NCBI GenBank assembly: GCA_028023455.1
Contig: JAQFVV010012395.1
Location: 8,296,498 to 8,360,497, forward strand
Direction: 5' to 3'
From: Epiperipatus broadwayi
Taxonomy: Eukaryota > Onychophora > Udeonychophora > Euonychophora > Peripatidae
Length of the DNA: 64,000 nt
In this document: one piece after another, positions 57,401-58,894 of the stretch
Numbering within the stretch: position 1 is the first letter of the stretch
How the letters are laid out: each line of letters begins with the position of its first letter
Notes under the pieces: model-generated
Told to the model about the DNA's origin: nothing
Seen by the model: only the letters and a program-made list of their open reading frames with translations
Database searches by the model: none
Made by a program: the position numbers and the translations under genes

Positions 57401-58626
57401 AAACACACTGGTTCTAGGATTTCATCTGTTTTAATGCTAAAAATTTGAGCCTGTTCAAGCATTAACTCATAAACTATGCCTTTCTTAATGCCCATCTTAT
57501 ACATGATCTCAGGTTCTGTGAGAAATTGTTGTCTGAGCCTATTATCAGATATACCCTGTAATAACTGGTCCATGAGTATTTTGTCCACAAACTCCCCATA
57601 ACCACTACCTTTAATCAATTTTCTAAGATCTGAGTTATACTCTTTAATTTGTTTACCTGCCAGCTCCTTCCTTTTTTGCAAGGTTGAGTGAGCTATGTGT
57701 CATGACAGATGAGGACTGAAATGATTGCTTAATTTCTATTTCTTTTTATTTCCTCTGTAATAGGAAACTCAAAAAATCTATTTATGACCCATAATACTTT
57801 AATATCAGTACAGTAAACCATATAAGTGCAGCTACTTTTTTATTATTTTCAATACCATTCAATGTAAAGAAGTTTTGTAACTGTGTAATATATAATGGCC
57901 ATTCGGACACATTACTAAACTTGAATTGTGCTATGCTTTTCTGTCCCAAAGCACTCATGATTGATTACTATATAATTAGCTTTACTACTAACTAATACCT
58001 CTAGGTCTGTACTTTTTACATAAGTTTGAAAATGACTGCACTAATAGCTTACTAATGGCTTTTTAAACTGTCTCCCTTTTCTCTAGGTTCACTTGTGACT
58101 GTGTTGTGTATTTGAAGTGCTTGCATAAAATAACTTATGCACTCATGTGTGGTTTTTTATGCTTTACAATCATTTTGTAAATGCTTTTATATAAATTTAT
58201 TTTAATTTTATGAGATTCAAATGCAAATTAGAAATGTAAATTATTTACCAAGCTAATTTATCAATTTAAATCATACCTATCACTTTTATATAAAAGACAT
58301 TTCATGTTTGTGTTTTGTATAACCTAAAAAAAATACTTATAAAATGTATATTTTTAGTCTTCTCTTAAGATTTTATTTGTAATGTTTATTATTTTATTTT
58401 ATAATTTTTTTAATAAAATATATTTTAAATATTGTTTAATCTTAGTTTGCGGAGTTCGTCCTGGTTTTCTCTCACCTGTGGAACCATCATCTTTTCCATC
58501 ATATAATGTTTATACCCCTGGAAAATGGCCATGGAGTGCCTTACTATACAAAAATGGATTATACATGTGTGGTGCAACTATAATAAGTAACAAGTGGTTA
58601 ATGACAACTCAACATTGTGTAGCTAG
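8176..58626 (+). CDS. Nudel-like mosaic LDLa/SRCR/serine-protease-homologue gene (nine internal exons; gene open at both ends)
   Basis: Exons are 8176-8283, 13313-13429, 38634-38738, 39697-39789, 42733-42846, 42918-43071, 43153-43260, 51792-51841 and 58446-58626. Every one has an AG acceptor and GT donor, and the reading frame passes through all eight joins. The order is LDLa x5, SRCR, trypsin-like domain, so the product should be extracellular or a membrane-anchored ectodomain rich in disulfides. In insects, Nudel (the eggshell protease starting dorsoventral patterning) is a large LDLa mosaic with a second, degenerate protease domain near its C terminus; the order and missing activation site here fit that half. 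Corin and other LDLa-SRCR-protease proteins share the architecture, so orthology is inference. No start codon, signal peptide, stop or poly(A) site was found: 5' exons must lie before 8176 and the protease remainder after 58626. Introns run from 71 bp to about 25 kb and hold all the mobile elements listed. Confidence 0.72.
8540..8990 (-). pseudogene. LINE reverse-transcriptase relic
   Basis: Read on the minus strand, broken frames give [17 protein letters not shown], then [16 protein letters not shown] and upstream NYH..LL. This matches the non-LTR reverse-transcriptase pattern 'QEKCREQ...LYIAFIDLTKAFD...LW.IL...GCP.KFV', with the catalytic Asp region retained as FMDF but many stops around it. 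It lies in the intron between LDLa modules 1 and 2. Confidence 0.6.
9880..9919 (-). ncRNA. Type I hammerhead ribozyme, intact core (family 1)
   Basis: Read on the minus strand: stem I strand CCTCA (9915-9919), core CTGATGA (9908-9914), 13-nt stem II region with GGT...GCC pairing (9895-9907), core GAAA (9891-9894), CTAGTC (9885-9890), and the second stem I strand TGGGG (9880-9884). CCUCA pairs with UGGGG (one G-U). The cleavage site is GUC, between 9885 and 9884. Stem III is only ACUAGU, self-complementary, so cleavage would most easily occur between two RNA copies, as described for Penelope and retrozyme hammerheads. All invariant core bases are present. The A-A pair at the base of stem II is unusual. 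The same spacing occurs in three degenerate copies. Confidence 0.75.
10384..10423 (+). ncRNA. Degenerate hammerhead copy (family 1)
   Basis: CTGATGA (10389-10395), 13-nt stem II (GGC...GCC), GAAA (10409-10412) and CTAGTC (10413-10418) are all intact. The stem I strands GCTCA and TGGAG pair over only three positions, so the ribozyme is probably weakened. Orientation is opposite to the intact copy 470 bp upstream. Confidence 0.6.
10546..12590. other. AT-rich intron with a short tandem duplication
   Basis: A segment of about 61 bp (10979-11039, TCTATACAAGTTA...GAAAGATG) is repeated at 11051-11112 at a 72-bp spacing. The rest shows no coding or structural signal I recognise. Short ORFs here look random. 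Confidence 0.6.
12594..12900 (+). pseudogene. LINE reverse-transcriptase C-terminal relic
   Basis: The frame reads [17 protein letters not shown], then [21 protein letters not shown]. This is like 'FEYVDQFKYLGSTIS..G..D.EI..RI..A..AF' in the C-terminal part of RTE/Jockey-type non-LTR reverse transcriptases. It has several stops. It differs from the RTE-type copies at 30.9-32.1 kb. Confidence 0.5.
13313..13429 (+). CDS. Exon: LDL-receptor class A module 2
   Basis: This 39-codon, phase 1-1 exon has a strong polypyrimidine acceptor (TTTTGTAG) and donor T|GTAAGT. The join from the previous exon gives Ala, then [23 protein letters not shown] and [10 protein letters not shown]. All six LDLa cysteines are present in normal spacing, with the calcium-binding acidic residues. 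The following intron is about 25 kb and carries most of the repeats in the window. I cannot exclude a missed LDLa exon inside it, but found no CDG..DC..SDE signature there. Confidence 0.92.
13535..14664. mobile_element. Foldback (TIR-type) non-autonomous element
   Basis: Ends 13535-13621 and 14576-14664 are inverted copies (TAATATTAGGTAGT, CTCTTAGCAT, GAGAG.GCATACTTT, ATGTTTACC). The element starts only about 105 bp after the donor site of LDLa exon 2. Inside are two tandem duplications: one of about 145 bp (GCTGGAAT.TGCA..., copies near 13795 and 13945) and one of about 112 bp (CAAACCAAG.TTATGATTT, copies near 14050 and 14152). No transposase is seen. Confidence 0.6.
14665..19550. other. AT-rich intron interior
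   Basis: No coding exon is recognised. At 17367-17540 a block with 'GGACCTCTGGCAGTAATCCC' and 'TTTGGCACATGCTATGC' is duplicated in tandem at about 85 bp. At 17331-17370 GTCCTG...GATAGTT/AACTATCCAGGAC forms a strong hairpin around GAAA. The sequence near 16200-16300 is richer in GC and resembles a decayed repeat. Confidence 0.5.
15421..15490. repeat. (TA)n microsatellite, 35 units
   Basis: An uninterrupted TA run of 70 bp. Further, shorter TA tracts lie at 15585-15610 and 15720-15732. Confidence 0.97.
19558..19862. mobile_element. Hammerhead-repeat family 2, foldback copy
   Basis: Arms 19558-19650 and 19773-19862 are inverted repeats (TAGGGTATATGAGCA, ACTTTCAGATGACCCA, CTCTCCACT, TTATCTAATA, CATATATGCTGAA and their complements). 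The loop between them, about 120 bp, holds the hammerhead core at 19713-19756. A second member of the family, with the left arm missing, is at 34085-34680. Confidence 0.7.
19713..19756 (+). ncRNA. Hammerhead ribozyme relic (family 2, copy 1)
   Basis: Order: stem I ACCAA (19713-19717), core CTGATTA (19718-19724, the invariant G8 is T), stem II TGCT...AGCA inside 19725-19739, GAAA (19740-19743), TACGTAAA (19744-19751), and stem I TTGGT (19752-19756), which pairs perfectly with ACCAA. The cleavage triplet reads AAA where AUA is expected. Two point changes therefore break the core, but all helices remain. Confidence 0.6.
21220..23110 (+). repeat. Direct duplication, copy 1 (clean copy)
   Basis: This segment is repeated at about 24205-26385. 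It begins with a tRNA-promoter-like B box (GAGTTCGATCC at 21259-21269) and ends with a GC-richer block at 22900-23070 (GTGTCAGTGCAAGGG...TTTCGACCGGTACA). It has no long ORF. It looks like an unclassified interspersed repeat. The GC-richer tail resembles functional or recently mobile sequence more than the surroundings do. Confidence 0.6.
24205..26386 (+). repeat. Direct duplication, copy 2 (many small deletions plus a 0.7-kb insert)
   Basis: Collinear with 21.25-23.06 kb. Up to about 26165 it lacks 1-6 bases every 10-30 bp relative to copy 1 (for example GACTAGAGG becomes GATAGAGG and GGCATATG becomes GGATATG). From about 26167 to 26385 it is virtually identical to copy 1, with a single T/G difference seen. 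About 700 bp (roughly 24840-25545) are absent from copy 1. The family 1 hammerhead repeat abuts its end at 26387. Confidence 0.65.
26387..26640 (+). mobile_element. Hammerhead-repeat family 1, single unit (copy 2)
   Basis: This is the simplest copy of the family, about 250 bp in one orientation. It starts CACATGACCACCACC, passes through TTGTTAAAACAG, and has the hammerhead near 26483-26522, then GATGGGGATTTTATGCA and CTTCTGGCATCC, ending near TTTTGCCTG. It shows that the larger copies at 9.7 and 34.2 kb are inverted dimers of this monomer. Confidence 0.7.
26483..26522 (+). ncRNA. Degenerate hammerhead (family 1, copy 2)
   Basis: CTTCA (26483-26487) can pair with TGGGG (26518-26522) using two G-U pairs. 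The core CTGATGA (26488-26494) is intact, stem II is 13 nt, GAAA has become GAAC (26508-26511), and CTAGTC (26512-26517) is intact. One essential-region base is changed. Confidence 0.6.
26641..28230. other. AT-rich intron with no recognised feature
   Basis: Homopolymer-rich sequence with no exon, RNA gene or repeat that I could support. Confidence 0.5.
28722..29302. repeat. SINE palindrome: two head-to-head tRNA-derived SINEs
   Basis: Nearly perfect inverted repeat centred near 29011. Each half starts with a tRNA-like head: on the plus strand A box GGCTCAGTTGGTAAAGCA (29018-29036) and B box GAGTTCAAC (29073-29081). A body follows with CCAGCAACACCTGAAGAAG and TACTCGAAACATTGTG, then a shared 3' region to TGTGATATGTTGGA. 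Arms of about 290 bp differ at only a few positions. A related, older SINE is at 44205-44384. Confidence 0.75.
30901..31537 (+). pseudogene. RTE/Jockey-type LINE, 3' end of reverse-transcriptase ORF (left copy)
   Basis: The first frame encodes [21 protein letters not shown] and then NMPMCLGKK; a frame break follows near 31085. Coding resumes as [30 protein letters not shown] and [17 protein letters not shown] to a stop at about 31519. This is the conserved C terminus of RTE/Jockey-type endonuclease-reverse transcriptases (KYLGQII...AGH.AR...RW...W.D.....W...A.D). It ends in a (GAT)n tail (31517-31537), the simple-repeat 3' end usual in such LINEs. The frame break makes it non-functional. Confidence 0.8.
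31747..32052 (-). pseudogene. RTE/Jockey-type LINE fragment (right, inverted copy)
   Basis: Minus-strand frame with [35 protein letters not shown] and [15 protein letters not shown]. This is the mirror of 30901-31200, better preserved in frame, with typical reverse-transcriptase C-terminal motifs (L.Y.SET.TL). It is cut off where the arm ends. Confidence 0.8.
34159..34202 (+). ncRNA. Hammerhead ribozyme relic (family 2, copy 2)
   Basis: Stem I ACTAA (34159-34163) pairs with TTGGT (34198-34202) with one G-U. The core is TTGATGA (34164-34170; only the first base, C3, is changed), stem II is TGCT...AGCA within 34171-34185, GAAA is at 34186-34189, and the near-palindromic stem III TATGTATA (34190-34197) gives an AUA cleavage site after 34197. 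Every core base except C3 is intact, and C3 is intact in copy 1. Confidence 0.65.
34249..34591. mobile_element. Hammerhead-repeat family 1, inverted dimer (copy 3) with target-site duplication
   Basis: The left half is in minus orientation, carrying a hammerhead at 34361-34400. The right half is in plus orientation and lacks the CTGATGA half. The right end reads GGTCATGTGATG, the same terminus as other family members. The flanking 10-bp (possibly 11-bp) direct repeat is the clearest integration mark in the window. Confidence 0.75.
34361..34400 (-). ncRNA. Degenerate hammerhead (family 1, copy 3)
   Basis: On the minus strand CCTCA (34396-34400), CTGATGA (34389-34395), 13-nt stem II with GGC...GCC (34376-34388), CTAGTC (34366-34371) and TGGGG (34361-34365) are intact, but GAAA reads AAAA (34372-34375), losing the invariant G12. 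Confidence 0.65.
34690..36830. other. AT-rich intron with no recognised feature
   Basis: T-rich and A-rich stretches only. The plus-strand frames near 35890-36090 are low-complexity. The minus strand from about 36100 to 36830 may be the decayed downstream part of the adjacent Penelope-like relic. Confidence 0.4.
36830..38014 (-). pseudogene. Penelope-like element relic (N-terminal and early reverse-transcriptase region)
   Basis: A minus-strand frame starts at 38014 ([15 protein letters not shown]) and encodes a Lys-rich helical N-terminal region. A second frame has [21 protein letters not shown] and then [13 protein letters not shown] third, near 36920-36830, has [23 protein letters not shown]...Y and PLRPI are signature blocks at the start of Penelope-like reverse transcriptases. 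At least two frameshifts and several stops are present, and no YVDD or GIY-YIG block is seen. It lies in the intron before LDLa module 3. Confidence 0.65.
38139..38418. repeat. Inverted repeat at the 5' end of the Penelope-like relic
   Basis: Arms 38139-38218 and 38339-38418 are inverted copies (CAAACAATCCC, TTTACTTT.GCAATGCTTATTTTA and complements). This is the inverted terminal-repeat arrangement common for Penelope-like insertions. A degenerate hammerhead sits at the inner edge of the right arm. Confidence 0.65.
38316..38347 (+). ncRNA. Degenerate hammerhead-like motif of the Penelope-like relic
   Basis: The order is CTGAGAA (38316-38322, expected CTGANGA), a stem II with CTGC/GCAA-type pairing around TGA (38323-38338), GAAA (38339-38342) and CTGTC (38343-38347) with a GUC site. 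Its place, next to the start of a Penelope-like copy, is where such elements carry hammerheads. The core is damaged at one or two positions and stem I pairing is weak. Confidence 0.4.
38634..38738 (+). CDS. Exon: LDL-receptor class A module 3
   Basis: This 35-codon, phase 1-1 exon has acceptor TTTTTGTAG and donor T|GTAAGT. The peptide is [24 protein letters not shown] and then GDFTDENC. All six cysteines and most acidic positions are present, although DGSDE has become DFTDE. The exon follows directly after a Penelope-like relic and its inverted repeat. The open frame extends upstream into the intron by chance; the splice acceptor defines the true start. Confidence 0.92.
38739..42732. other. 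Introns around LDLa module 4 with a 48-bp tandem duplication
   Basis: Apart from the exon at 39697-39789 the sequence is AT-rich and without recognised genes. At 40074-40173 a 48-bp unit (TTAACTTACCATCATTATTC...) is present twice in tandem with one base difference. Confidence 0.6.
39697..39789 (+). CDS. Exon: truncated LDL-receptor class A module 4 lacking one disulfide pair
   Basis: This 31-codon, phase 1-1 exon has acceptor TTTCTATTTCAG and donor G|GTAAAA. The peptide begins [11 protein letters not shown] and continues [18 protein letters not shown]. Only four cysteines remain. Aligned by the 12-residue gap before CDG, as in module 5, the first Cys here is family Cys2. Cys1 with its preceding segment is absent and the Cys3 position is Arg or Leu. 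In LDLa modules Cys1 pairs with Cys3, so both partners of one disulfide are gone while Cys2-Cys5, Cys4-Cys6 and the calcium cage remain. Confidence 0.85.
42733..42846 (+). CDS. Exon: LDL-receptor class A module 5
   Basis: This 38-codon, phase 1-1 exon has acceptor TATATGTAG and donor T|GTAAGG. The join supplies Asp, then [25 protein letters not shown] and a tail HKDDEENC. All six cysteines are present. The DGSDE motif has become KDDEE, which keeps acidic side chains. Only 71 bp of intron separate it from the SRCR exon, which supports the two being neighbours in one transcript. Confidence 0.9.
42918..43071 (+). CDS. Exon: SRCR domain, N-terminal part
   Basis: The 154-bp exon enters in phase 1 and leaves in phase 2. 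The acceptor follows an unbroken T run (TTTTTTTTTTAG) and the donor is AG|GTACTA. After a short linker the peptide reads [16 protein letters not shown], then [18 protein letters not shown]. The W-x-P-I-C, the GWN turn and the IC-x-LMGYR block are hallmarks of scavenger-receptor cysteine-rich domains sitting just before serine-protease domains. The domain continues in the next two exons. Confidence 0.85.
43153..43260 (+). CDS. Exon: SRCR domain, middle part
   Basis: This 108-bp exon is phase 2 at both ends. The acceptor is TATATTTTTTAG, 81 bp after the previous exon, and the donor is AG|GTGAAC. The peptide starts [14 protein letters not shown] and ends LLSEGNIR. It contains no cysteine, as expected for the variable central stretch of an SRCR domain between the LMGYR block and the C-terminal Cys pair. 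Support comes from frame continuity and clean splice sites more than from residue conservation. Confidence 0.78.
43261..45425. other. AT-rich intron upstream of the Penelope-like element
   Basis: Contains the SINE at 44205-44384 (separate entry) and TA repeats at 44690-44715. No exon is recognised. The sequence around 45060-45160 has the word CTGATGA on the minus strand, but without the rest of a hammerhead. Confidence 0.5.
44205..44384 (+). mobile_element. tRNA-derived SINE (old copy)
   Basis: A-box-like AGCTTACTTGGTTAGAGT (44217-44234) and B-box-like GATTGAATTCCC (44272-44283) lie at tRNA-gene spacing. The body CCAGTAACACTTGAAGA, AATAATAC..., AAACATTATGT matches that of the SINE palindrome at 29.0 kb (CCAGCAACACCTGAAGA, AATAATAC, AAACATTGTGT). 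The family therefore has a tRNA head and a shared body. It is no longer intact. Confidence 0.65.
45430..45757 (-). repeat. Penelope-like pLTR, 3' copy
   Basis: Contains the end of the ORF, the 3' untranslated region and a perfect hairpin AACTGTG-ATAAAA-CACAGTT at 45442-45461, followed on the minus strand by a T run. I did not find a complete hammerhead here. Confidence 0.8.
45627..47282 (-). CDS. Penelope-like reverse transcriptase with GIY-YIG endonuclease (551-codon open frame)
   Basis: Uninterrupted frame to a stop at 45627. Along it: finger block [11 protein letters not shown] (residues 87-97), catalytic block [10 protein letters not shown] (154-163, first Asp), the [19 protein letters not shown] block (211-229), [11 protein letters not shown] (250-260) with both catalytic Asp, a thumb region with PHSYSP, then PPNTNRL (424-430) and the GIY-YIG module [18 protein letters not shown] (459-476). 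The usual Arg and H....K...F pattern follows to the end. The reverse transcriptase copies RNA at the target and the GIY-YIG domain nicks DNA. Only the upstream end is broken: the ORF should continue into the frames at 47275-47472 and 47469-47864. Confidence 0.9.
   Translation of the reverse strand: MCEHDIVCMKEYKGNRFVLIKEEEFVDKIFMQIDKLKFKKIERFNCKLNREKFIASVLRKEKEKALTELEYFKVYPSASSLPRIFANVKLHKRDRPLHLMMDFGSVHYFETSVLINHWLIDAIGFGLFTVNSSFKFIDVIKDAKINSNFKSAVLDVMELYGSIDHKQSIDIVKLSLLDKVFPSNKVDFIVGFLTWLDENLVAIFKDSCFQMMNGWPMGLPLSRILSNIVLDHFECSIIPTFINSVPDIIYTRYVDDIFIVAPENIILEIQSSIHEATSLNLTINWEDALQEVKYLDIIVHRTEDHLDYRMFVKPIEVRGLIHPHSYSPQVHKLAYLNSFLYRNHHLCKFEVHRKENLICFIENLIKLGHKRSIINNRVVKFLHNLQFKPDKIEKPHIVLPFIHSIAKQLINKLSPDFQVIFHSPPNTNRLINNSKFKIESNLTQHVVYSVSCPHKDCGSIYYGETKTNILNRVSQHKYLYHCTKTKFLGNSVFVEHENKVGHLCQPVGAKLVCTEKNDVKRKVKKACFIAGNPNAINRKDSCFNIFKIWTL
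47275..47864 (-). CDS. N-terminal part of the Penelope-like ORF, split by two frame breaks
   Basis: The frame upstream of 47469 has a plausible Met at 47864 ([17 protein letters not shown]) and carries basic, helical sequence to [11 protein letters not shown]. The next frame (47275-47472) has [20 protein letters not shown] and ends [10 protein letters not shown]. The 551-codon frame then takes over. FIGG..AKP..E..DVE blocks like this precede the reverse transcriptase in Penelope-like proteins. One-base shifts near 47470 and 47280 separate the pieces; they may be real mutations or sequencing errors in A/T runs. Confidence 0.65.
47957..48311 (-). repeat. Penelope-like pLTR, upstream truncated copy
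   Basis: Same sequence as 45430-45757, ending abruptly at 48311 inside the coding part. The hairpin is conserved at 47970-47989. The abrupt 5' end within the ORF is usual for Penelope-like tandem insertions. Confidence 0.8.
48420..49020. repeat. Minisatellite, about 5 units of roughly 110-120 bp
   Basis: Recurring order of words: ACATATA...CTACCTGA, ATTGATATATGCACACA, GCAGTATAATTTA, ACATATTTGAATTG, then an A run. Copies start near 48475, 48580, 48690, 48800 and 48920, progressively diverged toward both ends. No coding content. Confidence 0.75.
50050..50440 (-). pseudogene. Penelope-like GIY-YIG endonuclease remnant (left arm)
   Basis: Minus-strand mirror of the right arm: CRCGL, a stop, then [17 protein letters not shown] and LYNR. 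The Gly of YIGE is Cys, so the active-site region is damaged. More diverged than the right arm. Confidence 0.7.
50705..51103 (+). pseudogene. Penelope-like GIY-YIG endonuclease remnant (right arm)
   Basis: Plus-strand frames: [16 protein letters not shown], then after a frameshift [28 protein letters not shown] and, after an in-frame stop, [36 protein letters not shown], ending at TGA (51101-51103). YIGES and the R...EH and C-terminal H.NKR.KKA blocks are GIY-YIG/Penelope signatures. Confidence 0.8.
51792..51841 (+). CDS. Exon: SRCR domain, C-terminal part (50-bp microexon)
   Basis: The exon enters in phase 2 and leaves in phase 1. The acceptor is TTCTTTTATAG and the donor G|GTGTGT. The peptide is [18 protein letters not shown]. 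The C-x-DGQLV-x-x-x-C motif is the usual end of an SRCR domain, and the trailing QGTG leads into the VCGVRP linker that opens the protease exon. It lies 8.5 kb beyond the previous exon, after a Penelope-like element and an inverted pair of Penelope ends. Confidence 0.85.
51842..54213. other. AT-rich intron 3' of the SRCR microexon
   Basis: No exon is recognised. 53225-53250 is a short CCCACCCC-rich tract. The sequence from about 53430 to 54213 could include the 3' LTR of the gypsy element, but I could not match it to a 5' partner. A segment TTTTAAGATCTATACAATTAATTA is nearly duplicated at 53991 and 54048. Confidence 0.4.
54214..54441 (-). pseudogene. C-terminal tail of the gypsy polyprotein
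   Basis: Gln/Glu/Lys-rich peptide ending [20 protein letters not shown] at a stop. An Arg-rich 'R.SR..R....L' end is usual for gypsy integrase tails. Confidence 0.55.
54640..55140 (-). pseudogene. Gypsy-type integrase relic
   Basis: Minus-strand pieces include [13 protein letters not shown] and [10 protein letters not shown] (integrase core with its first Asp), then [14 protein letters not shown], and downstream [15 protein letters not shown] and [18 protein letters not shown], the segment after the core. Stops interrupt it several times. Confidence 0.75.
55728..55960 (-). pseudogene. Gypsy-type RNase H relic
   Basis: Frame reads [36 protein letters not shown] and AVMFALTKF. This matches the RNase H block with 'S..L...E.NYS.ID.E.LA...A..KF' that follows RT in gypsy elements. 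Confidence 0.75.
56252..56700 (-). pseudogene. Gypsy-type reverse transcriptase relic
   Basis: First piece (56459-56695): [60 protein letters not shown]. Second piece (56252-56440): [14 protein letters not shown] and [12 protein letters not shown]. These are the RT fingers and palm. The catalytic Asp of the L-D-L/SAFHQI block is Gly and the YxDD box reads YFDA, so both catalytic sites are lost, in addition to the frame breaks. Confidence 0.8.
57110..57300 (-). pseudogene. Gypsy-type aspartic protease relic
   Basis: Minus-strand frame [18 protein letters not shown] contains the D-S-G active-site motif (codons at 57181-57189) with the usual hydrophobic residue before it and a Ser-rich loop after. 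It follows directly after the zinc knuckle region, the expected position. Confidence 0.65.
57301..57958 (-). pseudogene. Gypsy-type gag relic
   Basis: Begins at an ATG (57956-57958) with [16 protein letters not shown] and [16 protein letters not shown], hits a stop, and resumes at 57681 with [20 protein letters not shown] and [20 protein letters not shown], both typical capsid segments. The zinc knuckle near 57330 reads [10 protein letters not shown]; its last cysteine is not seen. Confidence 0.7.
58446..58626 (+). CDS. Exon: N-terminal part of a trypsin-like domain, probably a protease homologue
   Basis: The 181-bp exon enters in phase 1 and leaves in phase 2 (acceptor TTTAATCTTAG, donor AG|GTATGA). 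The peptide has the CGVRP linker, then [40 protein letters not shown].x.I, W and HC match the first beta-barrel of S1 proteases, and the catalytic-His position is filled. Where active enzymes have Arg followed by IVGG, this exon reads SFPSYNVY, with no basic residue or IVGG. The usual TAAHC is TTQHC. The domain is therefore probably not activatable, as in serine-protease homologues and the second Nudel protease-like domain. The Asp and Ser segments are not in this exon. Confidence 0.85.
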
Positions 58627-58830
58627 GTATGATGTGATAAAATTCTGCTCATTTCCACAATTAGAATGAAATCTTTTATTTAGAAACTTGTTTTGCATTA
58701 TAAGCATGTACATTATATATATACGTGTGTGTGTGTGTGAAAGAAATAATGCATAATGCTAGCTGAACCCAAACCCACTATGAAATATTTCAAATGCCCT
58801 GTAGCTATCTTATTCCAGTGACACTCACCC

Positions 58831-58894
58831 TTTAAATAAAGAAAGCTCAAACTTTAGCACTACACTGCTAAAATTTGAGCTTTCTTTATTTAAA
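58831..58894. repeat. Perfect-stem hairpin, 30-bp arms
   Basis: TTTAAATAAAGAAAGCTCAAA at 58831-58851 and its exact complement at 58874-58894, with inner bases TTAGCA/TGCTAA extending the stem (one mismatch) to a five-base loop. It lies about 200 bp after the protease exon donor. Could be a small foldback repeat. Confidence 0.85.

Larger units (their letters stand above)
54214..57958 (-). mobile_element. Ty3/gypsy-type LTR retrotransposon, internal region, inactive
   Basis: On the minus strand the order is Gag, protease, reverse transcriptase, RNase H, integrase, with a short C-terminal tail. This is the gypsy order. Every domain is broken by stops or frameshifts and catalytic residues are changed. 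LTRs were not recognised; they may have diverged or been lost. It lies in the intron between the SRCR microexon and the protease exon, opposite in strand to the host gene. Confidence 0.8.
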
